The translations under genes were made by a program, and so were the position numbers. Of a DNA stretch of 64,000 nucleotides, positions 43,122 through 63,477 are shown in pieces. The stretch comes from Pogonophryne albipinna (Eukaryota; Chordata; Actinopteri; Perciformes; Artedidraconidae), in NCBI GenBank assembly GCA_028583405.1, contig CM053259.1, positions 14,374,594 through 14,438,593 on the forward strand, read 5' to 3'. The notes beneath the pieces were generated by a model. That model ran no database searches. It saw only the letters and a list, made by a program, of their open reading frames with translations, and had not been told where the DNA came from. How positions within the stretch are numbered: the first letter of the stretch is position 1; every line of letters begins with the position of its first letter.

Positions 43122-43206
43122 TGTAGGTGAGGCATTGATATGAGCTAACACATCCAATGTCATTTGATGTTCATCATAGTATTGAGAGATAGGTCTTATC
43201 AGAGAC
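42563..43206. other. Intron of the transposase-like gene
   Basis: AT-rich, non-coding. It includes a (GAT)11 microsatellite at 43088-43120. Confidence 0.5.
43088..43120. repeat. (GAT)11 microsatellite
   Basis: Eleven uninterrupted GAT units. Confidence 0.95.
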
Positions 43207-43230
43207 CTTCAACTGTGGGTACTCCTCCAT
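43207..43230 (-). pseudogene. Possible first coding exon
   Basis: ATG at 43230 gives MEEYPQLK and then a GT donor at 43206. Joining to the exon at 42562 keeps the frame (phase 0). This is the most plausible start upstream of the second exon, but it is short and the donor GTCTCT is weak. Confidence 0.35.
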
Positions 43231-43317
43231 ATTGTTCTGTGTGCCTCCCGAGCACACTACAACATGAGGTCTGAAATGAAAGCAAAAAAAACAGCTTATA
43301 GTTATTCTGATGCTAAT

Positions 43318-43405
43318 ACTTTAGTACTTATACTTGAGTATTTCTACACTCTGTTACTCATACTTTTACTCAAGTAAAAGATCTTATCACTTCTTACACC
43401 TCTGG
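43318..43405. repeat. Fragment of a common fish DNA repeat
   Basis: ACTTATACTTGAGTATTTCT and CATACTTTTACTCAAGTAAA followed by a CACCTCTGG end resemble the widespread repeat with the 'TACTTTTACTCAAGTA' signature. The related signature GTAGTGGAGTAAAAATACC occurs at 18740. Confidence 0.5.
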
Positions 43406-43847
43406 AAAGCACTTTTATGTAAAGGAATACATTTTTATAAATGTCCCAACATTTCATTTTTATATGCTCTCAAAACATTAATGTTATTAATGTAAAATGT
43501 TATACATACAAATGTTGTATTGTATAACAAAATAGACATTTATTATCATAAATGTCTACCTTTTTAAATAAAATATTAAATATATACCTTTACATCCTAA
43601 ACAGAAGGTCAAAACGTTAATATGTTACATGACAAACAAAAAAGCAAAGCATTATACATAGGCTATATATACATATGTTTGCTAATGTATCCCTCTTATA
43701 TCCATCAGGAATTCATATTAAATGATGAATTAACATTACCTCAGCGCTGCATAAGTGTGGTCGTCAGTCATATTGACAAAGAAACACTATTGTATTGTGC
43801 TTTTAATAATGCTGTATGATGCAGCGTTTAAAAGGACGGTTTGCTTG

Positions 43848-43955
43848 TCAGATTCAGATTTCGCCGGTTCGCTTGTCAGATTCAGATTTCGCGGGCGTGC
43901 CGCGTTGATGCAGTACGCGTTGATGCAGTTACGTGTTGATGCAGTTACGTAACGC
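43848..43955. repeat. Short tandem repeats in the right arm of the 11-kb element
   Basis: GCTTGTCAGATTCAGATTTC occurs twice (about 43847 and 43871). TTGATGCAGT followed by an ACG core occurs three times at 43907-43945. These lie just inside the conserved part of the right TIR and could be transposase binding sites. Confidence 0.8.
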
Positions 43956-44152
43956 CGCGTCGATACTTGCGTAATGCGGATGTGGGCGTGGTTACATCTA
44001 AACTGGGTTTGAAAAAACGATAGACGCGGCCCGGAAAGAACCTCGATTTTGGAGAGCCAGACAAACGAACTACGCCTAGTGGAAACGCAACCAAAAACGG
44101 GCTGGGCACGGCACATTTAAACCGCGCTCCGTGCTGTTGTGGAAATGCGCCA

Positions 44153-44220
44153 TTAGTTATCTCTGTGGGTCTCAAACGGTTTGGTCACTATTTATGTAAA
44201 CACATATTTCCATTTGAGGG
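44153..44220 (+). repeat. Dispersed module, right half
   Basis: GTTATCTCTGTGGGTCTCAA and ACGGTTTGGTCAC continue the module broken at 33085. AACACATATTTCCA then matches the copy near 49140 in reverse. The identity across the 11-kb gap defines the insertion. Confidence 0.85.
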
Positions 44221-47156
44221 GGGAGTGAGATTAGTAAAATACCCATGAATAATACATATAAAAAAATTAACTAGGTGAAAAAAGGTAAGAAACTTTTAAA
44301 ACTTGTTGAGAGCTAAAATAGTGACCCCTGTCCATATGCTTATTTTGGGGTAGTAGATTTAAACTATAGGGCTATCACTATGGGCAGCAATGCTGTAAAT
44401 ATTGACAAATAAATCCAGAAAAATGTCACAAAAAAAACTGGTAGTGGCCAGGCTGGGTGTATAATTCCCGGCCTGACTTATTGTGCCAGTCCGGCCCTGG
44501 TTTGGGCTCTTATTTAAACGTGTTTTTCATGCTTTATTGCTCAAAAGGAGCGAGGAGCAAGGAGGGGTGGGTGGGTGTGTGTGTACGTGTGTGTGTGTAC
44601 ACACTGCATCAGGCTCGAGGGAAATCTAAGCAGGCAATATCCAAACCAAGGCGCTCTGCTCCTGCAACTTTAGCCCCACACAATTACAATACTATCTGAC
44701 AAAGATATTGAGCGCAGATCCCTTGCTATTTCTCTAGATGCGTGTACCCGGCTAGAGCCTTATTTGATAAAAAAAGACCAAAAATGGCATTAACACTGAC
44801 TTATTGAAAAGAGAGGCCATGGAGCCAGGGAGCGGGCAAACACAGATAGAATCTGTTGAGTCTCCAGAGCGCAGAAGAGACAACATAAAATGTGTCTCAA
44901 GCACAAATGCTCTTGTCTCAGGTGGAGGGTGTGTCTTTGAAAAAGTCACCTTTACCTTTACAGTACTTCTTATGAAGCTCATAGGCAACCTTATGGAGGT
45001 GGAGTCTGAGAGGAGAAAATAACAGTTTTTGTGGATGAGGAGAGAAAAAGAAATGGCACTGACAAACTGCTGTCTTGACTTTGCAATAAGAAACATTCAG
45101 AGGTGGGTCGGGTCGACCCTTGAAGTCCGATTCCCTAAAAGCAGAATGTTTTTTTACTCACACATTAAGCCAGAGAAACTGTAAACACATATAAATTGGG
45201 CAATTTAGCCATGCAAGGGAAATCTTTAATCTTTTTTTTAAGATATGCAGCTTGAGTTAAAGAAAATGTTGTTCACATCATTAAAAACTAGACCTTTTCT
45301 GAGAAATATTATTGTAAAATAGGCAGTTACTAACTTCACTCCTATACTGTTTGGAGTAACTTTTCTAATATTCCGAAAATTAGAGCATTACAGTAATATG
45401 CAGCATAAGAATTGATGTGGCAATAACTACAATCCATATTGTTTTTGTTAGAAAAAGGTCTATTTGTTACTCTAAATCAAATGTTTTGTTTTGTTGATCT
45501 TTTGAATTGTTGGTACTAAAGTCAAACCTAATCCATGCTGCCAAAGTTCACATGTAAAGGCCATCGTTAAGTACTGTGGACTGGGTTAGTCATATCAGCA
45601 CGGAGGAAGTTACATTTTCAAAAAATATAACTTTCAAAAAATAATGAGACCTAGTAATGAAGTATGGTATCATTGTTGCGAGATTATCATCAAGTTTCTC
45701 TTGTGCAGATAAAGTATCTGGCGCTGATTTCACAAACTCTTTGGGGAAATAGCAAGTTTCTCAAGAATACAGATAGAGGAAGGAAGTGAGGAGATAAATC
45801 AGGCTCATGAAGCACCGCGGAGAATACCTGCTGAATTTAAGGTAGTGTCAGCATTCTTGGTGGTGGAAAGTAAGAATAAAATGCTCCATATAGGGAGTTC
45901 AGTGTTTTATCATGCCATTGATCTGGGACGCTCGTTCCCGTTTCTTTAGTTTGCAGTGGGAATAAGGGAAATACTGTTTTCTTTTTCAGAGAGGAAGAAG
46001 AACGATAGAATATTGGACGTAACATGAAGACCAGTTTTATCATACAGTATAATAACCTTCTGTTGATAAGACATTTTGTTCATCCTTTTAAAATAACCAT
46101 ATAAATACAGATATATATATATATACTGTATAACTTTGTAGACGCTTTAAAAGAAACCTTTACTATTTGAAAGAGAGCTTTACTTTTCTCTCATATTTCT
46201 CATAGTCTATTTATTTTATCATTCCACGGTCAAAGCAATCGAGCACCGGCAGACATCAGAAGAGAGTCAATCTTTTGTATCACAAGTTTAAGGCCTTTAG
46301 CCTTTACACATCAAGGGGGAACAAATACATTAAAAAATGTGAAATTCTCGCTGGCTTGTTTTATTATGTTACAGGCTTTTATCATTAATGTAGTATGCGC
46401 TGCCTTTGTCAAGGTTGATAGGAGTATTAAAATGTGATGTTTGTGTTGGACTAGGAATCTTGTGTTGTTGCTTTATAATCCTCATACATATGAGGGAAAC
46501 CAAACTTGTTCCGCCGCACGTGATTGGTTGATCTTTTTTGTTGAATTGCAAATTCACCTCGTTTGCTTTCTGTGTAAAAGTGAAATGACACCTGTTTTAA
46601 GCACATATGTCAGCGGTAGTAAGCAGGCTTGAGCTGCTGACTGGTTTGATAACTTTAAAATCAATAAGGACTAGCACTTGTGTTTGGCAAACTTAATCCT
46701 AAATGGAGTGTAATCCATTAGGGTACAGAGCAGCTAATATTAGCCTAAACTGTCATAGCATAAGGACTATCACATAGTGGGTAAATACTAAACTGTGAAT
46801 GTGCTAGTTTATTTTAAATGTAAACTGCTAACAACAAACGTATATGTTGATAGGTGAATGCGAACTTTGGCATTTAAAAATACTCTAGGTTACTGTAAGC
46901 TAGTTAGCCAAACATGCTAATGATTTTGGCCTACAGAGGAAATACAAATATTGTTTATTCTTTCTTTACACTTGTTTTTCGTTTTAGGAAAGCCAAAAAT
47001 CCACAAACCCTTTAAATGTTTTAGCACATATAGAAAGCTTAATAATCCCATCCCTAGTTACGGTGGCTAAGCTATGGTTAATAAATCAGCCTCTGGGATA
47101 TTGGGTCAAAGGCTTATTAGTGAACACTCATTTGCTGAAGTTTATTCTTTTTCATT
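44221..47156. other. Mostly unique stretch with a hAT-like end
   Basis: A hAT-like right end occurs at about 44470-44497 (reverse: CAGGGCCGGACTGGCACAAT); its partner was not identified with confidence. The remainder is AT-rich with a (TG)n patch at 44570-44600. The 114-codon minus frame at 44752-45096 has no recognisable domain. Confidence 0.45.
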
Positions 47157-47960
47157 AATCAATCAATCAATGTTTATTTATATAGCCCAATATCACAAAT
47201 GTTAAATTTGTCTCAGTGGACTTCACAGTTTGTACAGAATATCAGTATGACAATACGACACCTTAGACCACCTTAGACCACAAGGAAAAACTTCCGGAGA
47301 AAACCCACAGTTTAAAGGGAAAAATGGGAGAAACCTCAGGGAGAGCAACAGAGGAGGGATCCCTCTCCCAGGACGGACAGACGTGCAATAGATGCCGTGT
47401 GTAAATCGAAGAGATAATACATTTTACAGCGTAGGTAGACCAAATGTTTGGAAATGTGTCTGTAATAAGAAAATGAATCCACGAGGATGTCAACAATCCT
47501 GTGGGAGCCATCAGGGAAGTAGTATGATGAGAGTCAGGCAGGACCACAGTGACAGGTTCAGCCACGACTCGAAGTCCAGGACTGAAATCCAGAACTCAGG
47601 ATAGAGGATCCAGGACACAGGACCGCAGCAACAGGATCAGCCACGACTCAGGATCCCGGCGTAGATATAGACACCAAAAAGAAATTTTGGGGAAGCTGGG
47701 TTATTCGGAACATGAGAGTACACAGGTACAGACAGACAGAAGGAAGAAGTAAGGTGTCCCTCGACAGTCTAAGCCTATAGCAGCTAAACTAACGTGTCTA
47801 CGTACATGCACTCCCTTAGGATAGGTTGAGGGAAAGGGGTAGCAAGTAGGAAGTAAGGAACAGAGGTGGTGAGGCACAACCTGTCTACGTACATGCACTC
47901 CCTTAGGATAGGGTGAGGGAAAAGAGCAGGAATTAAGATCTATGCGCCACATCTATACCA
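47157..47960 (-). mobile_element. LINE-like retroelement 3' end, longer copy
   Basis: Same family as 39072-39425, with the (TTGA)n tail at 47157-47171. It extends further 5' through GGTTCAGCCACGACTCGAAG and CAGCCACGACTCAGGATCC. A segment with TCTACGTACATGCACTCCC and TTAGGATAGG is present twice in direct orientation, 92 bp apart (47788 and 47880). Short partial ORFs across it are not a convincing protein. Confidence 0.7.
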
Positions 47961-48303
47961 TGAGCGCATTGCTCCTAAAAAGTTTTTTGGCACTGACACC
48001 AATCAACAGTTGTGCGACAACTCGGCAGGGATCAAGGCACGTATATGGCTCTCCCTGCTTCCACCGTCTACATTAATATCTCTTAGGTTTTCAAAGTGGT
48101 TGCTATATTTTCCTTGAAAAACAAGTGTCAGTGAAATAAGAAAAAGGCATAACAAACCAAACATTACCATCAGAAAAAGAGAGTTAATATAATACATGAA
48201 AGCTGCCAGTTCATTCATACATACCATTCTTGTTGATAGCAGATATTCAGCTGGGTTAAATATTAAATGGCAAACTAGAGAATGCAATTCCTGAAAAAAT
48301 TGC
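47961..48303. other. Short unique stretch
   Basis: Nothing recognised; a 94-codon minus frame lacks features. Confidence 0.4.
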
Positions 48304-48430
48304 TAGTGGGAATGCTTTATGCTGAAAAGCTGACGCTAAACTGCTATGCTGAAATGTAATGTGTAAGAAGAAACTGAATAATTTAGATTGAAATGATACA
48401 TGAACACTGGGGGCTTGAATGTGTGATAAG

Positions 48431-49875
48431 TAGGGTTGGGTATCGTTTGAATTTCCACGATTCTGATTCCGATTCCGATTCTACTTTTCGATTCCGGTTC
48501 TTAACGGTTCTCAATTCCGATTCTTTGAGGGGCAGGGTAAAAACATTATACATGCTTCTTCCACCAAAACAATTACATGTATTCGAGAAACTTTTACACA
48601 GGTTAGTTTACAGTAATATTCACATTAATCAGTCTGTTTATATTCACTGCTATGTAACTGTAACCTGAGAACCACTGAAGCTACAACAGTGCAACAGTCC
48701 AACTTTTAAAGGAACCCCCCCCCCCATTTAAAAACAGTTCTTGTTGAGAAAAACAAGCATATCTGCCTTCTCAGGCATACCGGGAAGAAATGTTTGAACA
48801 TTTTAAAGTAAAATGCTTCAATCTGGTGCACTTTAAGCAGAATTACTAGAGACTAGATCTAGGGGGTACAACTCTAAACACCCATATGAAAAAGATCGGT
48901 TTACATTTTAATAATTAAATAAGTATGTGAACATAACCAATAACCTACCATAGACAATAACAAATACATGTAACGTATTTTATTTTTGTTGTTCATTCAT
49001 ATCTTATTTTACTATTTTATTTATGCATATTTTTGTATCTCTCCATTTTAAAACGATATGTCTGGTTTACTGTCCTATAGTATACATTGGAATGATTTCA
49101 AACCTGTTTTATCCCAATAATTATAAAGGAGTGCCTTGGAAATATGTGTTTACATACATTGTGATCAAAACGTTTGAGACCCACTGAGATAACTTAGACT
49201 AAAGTGAACTATCTAAACACTCAGTCCTTTACCTCACTGAGCCTCTCAGTCTGACTGGAGAGGACTCTCCCTCCACATCATTATAGAAACATCTTCTTCT
49301 TCCGTTAGAGCAGCTAGCACCAGATGCTAATAACAACAGCGCTGGTACCGGTGCACCCTCCCTCTCTCCCTCCCTCTCTCCCTCGCTCACTCGCACGTTG
49401 GCTGTGAGCTGCGGGTGCCAGATAAGCCAACATCCCCCATTTTCATCACTTACAGCGCCCATCGTACAGGGCAAATGAAAAGTGTAACCGGGATGAAAAG
49501 GGTGTTACATTTACTTAATTATGAATGTTGTTACATCAAGGCCGAAAATTAGGATGAGCCCCAAAGGTAAAAAAAAAAAAATGTTCCTCCCAGAGCTGTC
49601 AGTGCAGCGCCTCCACAGATCTGGCGCCCTAGGCGAACATCTATAACGCCAGTGCGACGGGCCGGTCCTGGTCTCAGGTTACGCTGTAGGAAGTGTAGGT
49701 ACAACGCTACATTTCCGCCCCAACGCAGTCATACAGTAGGCTACGGAGAGCGGCGAGAAACATTTCCTCAGGCATCGAAAAGCGGAACCGAAATTCACAT
49801 TTCTAAATGATGCCGTTGGAATCGAAATGTTGGAACCGGTTCCGAACCGGAACCGGTTCTCGGTACCCAACCCTA
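48431..49875. mobile_element. hAT element
   Basis: Inverted termini TAGGGTTGGGTATCG and (reverse) TAGGGTTGGGTACCG, with GATTCCGATTC/GGAACCGG motifs repeated just inside. The 8-bp duplication GTGATAAG is perfect (48423-48430 and 49876-49883). It is 1,445 bp and carries a copy of the dispersed module (48890-49400). A further hAT-like end (reverse: CCAGGACCGGCCCGTCGCAC) lies near 49670. No transposase is present. Confidence 0.95.
48805..49400 (-). repeat. Third copy of the dispersed module
   Basis: Blocks shared with 40160-40860: TTCAATCTGGTGCACTTT versus ATCAATCTGGTGCACTTT, then AACACCCATATGAAA, GTTTGAGACCCACTGAGATA, GAGGACTCTCC and ACCAGATGCTAA. It keeps the intact TAACTTAGACTAAAGTGAAC junction. 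Confidence 0.85.
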
Positions 49876-51406
49876 GTGATAAGAGAAGAAAAGAAAGTAA
49901 AAAGGCTTGGAAAAGCAGCAGAATATTTGAACTGCAAACCTTTGAACTAACTTGATGACGAATGATCTGTCGCTATGCCAACGGCATTTGATGACATCCC
50001 ATAATACGCTTAGATGCGTTGATGGCTGCATCGTTACCAAACCTGTGAAGTTTTGGGCCGTTTGGAGCATTTTCACTGAAGTTATGAGAAAACCGTGTTT
50101 CATGGCGAGCATTGTGTTGCCATGGCAACATTTTTTGAAGAAATCTAAAAATTGTCCCATAGATGTCTTCACGGCTGGACTGTTAGCACACGTGAAGTTT
50201 GAGCACTCTTTGAACATTTTCAAAATGTATAGTTAATGTATAGCGACATCGTCTTTTATGGCGAGGGATGCATTTCCATGGAAACGGCATATGATGACAC
50301 GACACCCCATAATTGATGTAGAGCTGTTGAGGGCAGGACCATTAACCATTATCTGAAGTCTGCTGCTCTGAGCATGTCAGTTGGAGTTATGACATCATCG
50401 TGTTCCATGACACAGGTGTTTATATTTGAGCTAACGACGTGTCCAGAGATCAAAGGTTTCCATGGTGATGTGCAATAATCAGTGAGAGGAGAACATTTTC
50501 ATTGTTCTGAATGAGAGATAAACCTCTTACGTGTGAATGTTTTGTTGAAGAATCGTAACCGGTTATATCGGTGACATTTCAAAGCGTGAAGCATGTCAAG
50601 GAACTTGAGCATCTGAAGTGTACTTTTTGTGTACTTTCTGGTTAATAATGTGGCCTTTTTGGCAGATTAACCAAAGGTGTGCGGCTGCTGTGGTGGGGAA
50701 AGGTGAGGCTGAATTTACAATGGAGTTTAATGGAGACATGTTGAAAGTTTTTGTCACTTCATGCCCTCAAGAGGCATTTTGTTGAATTATTTTGCTTAAT
50801 TTTTTTTAATCTTTCAAGCTACGAGATGTTTTCCTACGTTTCTCATGAAAAATGATGTCTCAGGAATGTAGTGTTTGGGAATTATGGCAGGTTTAAAAGA
50901 AAATGTGAAGGCAAAATTAAATCTGTCCTCCACTCTAGCTGTGACATCACGCACTCTAAAATCTGAAGAAGGCCTCTTTACCAAGGTCTGAACAATGTTT
51001 AATATCTCTAAAAGTAAGAATCAGATTTAAAAGTTGTGTTACACGAATAATGTCAGAAAGATGGATAACATTTTAAAGTTGGAATGAGGTTTCTGAGTGA
51101 AAGTATGAAGGAGCAGTTAGCAATTGAAGTTGCATGAAGATTTTTCAAGTCTGAAGAGTTTCTCCATTGACTTCCATGTTAAAAATGTGATGAATTATGA
51201 GATGTATCTCTGGAATTATGAAAGTTATGAATAAGAAAAGTAATAGCCATCGATTCCCGACCGAGCTGAACGTTTTGATGTTTGAACGGAGTTTCTGCGA
51301 TGTGGAATGTGGGAGAAGAAGAGGTGCAAAATAACCTGGCAGAATAATAAAGAATTTTGTGCGTAGCATAACAGATAGTTGGAATGCTGTGTCAGCATTC
51401 CCACTA

Positions 51407-52694
51407 AATAAAGGACAGAAATGTGCGCAGTCTGGAAATAAATGTACTAGCGAAAGATGTTCAGATGCAGCCTATTGATTCATGGTTTGTGAGAACATGC
51501 TCTTTTCACTCCACAGGGAGGTGAGTGTGGCCTCCAAGAGAATAGCGTCTAACAGTCAGGGATTCTCTGTTTGGCTCCAGCACACTTCAGCAGAATGAAT
51601 GTTCCGACATGGGGCCCTAAATATTTGTTCTTCCTTTGAATGGAGATGGCCTAATCACGCTCAGTGGGCCCCCCTCTTACATGCGCTAGACACCATGGAT
51701 TTAAAGGCCGTTCTCCCTAATCTTCTTCATTTGTTTTGTATATAGGTTAATAAAATGACTAATGCAGCAGTATTGTTTTTAGAATGTAATCAAAATTAAG
51801 TTCATTTTTTTACAATATCATCTATAAAAGTGTCAACAGATTATCTAGCAACGATTAAAAGCTCTAAAATATTTACTAATGTGCAACAAATATTTGTTAT
51901 TAAAGTCAGGAAACTAAAATAATTTAATGTGTGATATTCAAAAAATAACAATACTTACTTGAGATTTGTAATTGCTTTCCTGTCTTTCTTTTACCAGTGC
52001 AATTACATTTTAGCCAAGCAGCTCTTTAACATGGATATTAACATGATATTTTGCAGTGTACCCATCGTAACCACCTTAACGAGTCGATAAGAATTCCCCC
52101 TCCGCTGAAAATGTGAATGCAGTGTTTTAGGGCGATGGCATTAGTGACAGTGCTGGTACTTCATGTTCTCTCTGAGATAATATTCTCTTTATGGCCCTTG
52201 TGGCTCCACTGAAAGCCTCGGGTCAAATCTTATCCCACTAGATGAATTGTTAATGTAAAGGTACTGCATGATCAGTAAATGGAATTTGCAAATGTAAGAC
52301 TAATATATGATTTAGGGTGAGGACGTACTATACATTCAGAATCAATAATTTAGTAAACCAAATGCAGAAGCAGCACTTCATTTGAATATATCTTGGGTTT
52401 TAGTCTCCGGCAAAGTAATGTTTATTCAGTGTACAAATCACTGTATATCACAGAAAACAGTGCCCCACTTTTTGGAATGCAATGGAAATACATGCATGTG
52501 GTGTTGTGAATAATCAGTCAATTGGAAACAAATCTTAACATGCTTGTAGGTGTGAGAGTCTAATTGTTTTTTAGCCTGGTGACCTAAAAAAGTGCAACAG
52601 TTGGTCCCTGCCTGCAGCTATGGGCAGGATAGACACTATAGGAAATGGATTGTAAAATGGAAGGTGGATGACTAATTGATGAATCGCTCACTTA
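51407..52694. other. Unique non-coding stretch
   Basis: AT-rich; no gene or element ends. Confidence 0.5.
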
Positions 52695-53250
52695 CCTCAT
52701 TCACACCAACGGTGTTTCAGGGCCGGTTCGGAGCTTGAAAAGCACCGGGTTTTCCTGTTCACACCGCAGCGGAGCAGCCTCTTAGCTCCGGAATCCGGTT
52801 CGTTTAAAGCACCAACAAATGGTCAGGCTAGAGCAAAAGCACTGCATACGTCGAGGCGGGGGCAGGGGGAATCGGAATCGTCGTTGAAGTTGATGATTAC
52901 GATTGTAAAGCAGTTTTGAATGTAGCATGTAACGACTGTAAAGTTGGTAGTAAAGTCGTCCCATTTCTTCCATTTCGTTTCGACAGAGCAAAACCAAACG
53001 AGTAGCGCTTCAACACAATCGGCCATTGTTGTTGTTGTCGGTGTTAGCTGTGAGGGGTTTCCGTGCGGTTTGGCTTTATGAAGCAGGCACGCAAACGGTT
53101 ACGTCATGACGCAAACGATGACGCAATGACGCAGCACCAGTCGGACTCTGGGCGGTGTAAAAAGAGCCGGAGCTAAACCGAAGAACCGGTTCTGAACCTG
53201 AAAAGCTCTAGCACGGAGCTTGAACAGGAGTTGCGTTGGTGTGAATGAGG
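52695..53250. mobile_element. MITE with 17-bp perfect TIRs
   Basis: CCTCATTCACACCAACG is exact at both ends. TA flanks both sides (52693-52694 and 53251-53252), with TTA/TAA as the mirror extension. GGTTCGGAGC and AACCGGTTCTG motifs recur inside. 556 bp, non-coding. A 2-bp TA target suggests a Tc1/mariner- or ISL2EU-type parent, but Harbinger (TWA) is not excluded. Confidence 0.85.

Positions 53251-63477
<10,227 letters not shown>

Larger units (their letters stand above)
33086..44152 (-). mobile_element. 11-kb unclassified DNA transposon with multi-exon gene
   Basis: The ends are inverted: TGGCGCATTTCCACTGCAG at 33086 and TGGAAATGCGCCA ending 44152, flanked by TAA (33083-33085) and TTA (44153-44155). 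Inner arm blocks also match in inverted orientation: AAGCGTCTATCGTTTTTCC, CCCAGTTTAGATTTAACCAC and GCCCACTTCCGCATT at about 35597-35655 correspond to 43972-44030. The flanks reconstitute an uninterrupted repeat seen twice elsewhere, which proves a single insertion event for the whole block. The minus-strand gene inside (43230 to 37348) is presumably its transposase. Nested MITE, hAT, SINE and LINE insertions account for much of the length. A 2-3 bp T/A target duplication is inferred, with one mismatch. Confidence 0.75.
48304..51406. repeat. Dispersed repeat with short TIRs, split by hAT
   Basis: TAGTGGGAATGC at 48304 is matched by GCATTCCCACTA ending at 51406, a 12-bp exact inverted pair. Excluding the hAT insertion it is about 1.65 kb. 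The body has a distinct style (ATGGCGAGCATTGTGTTGCC, CATGGCAACA, GTTATGA motifs) and no ORF of note. No target duplication is evident. Near the right end, GGAATGCTGTGTCAGCATTCC is itself a near-palindrome. Class unknown. Confidence 0.6.

Noticed and set aside
32670..44505. A hAT enclosing the whole cluster, from GTTTGGCC near 32683 to GTTTGGGC after 44497
   Set aside because: The two 8-mers differ by one base and the proposed left terminus does not match the CAGGGCCGGACTGG right terminus; not enough support.
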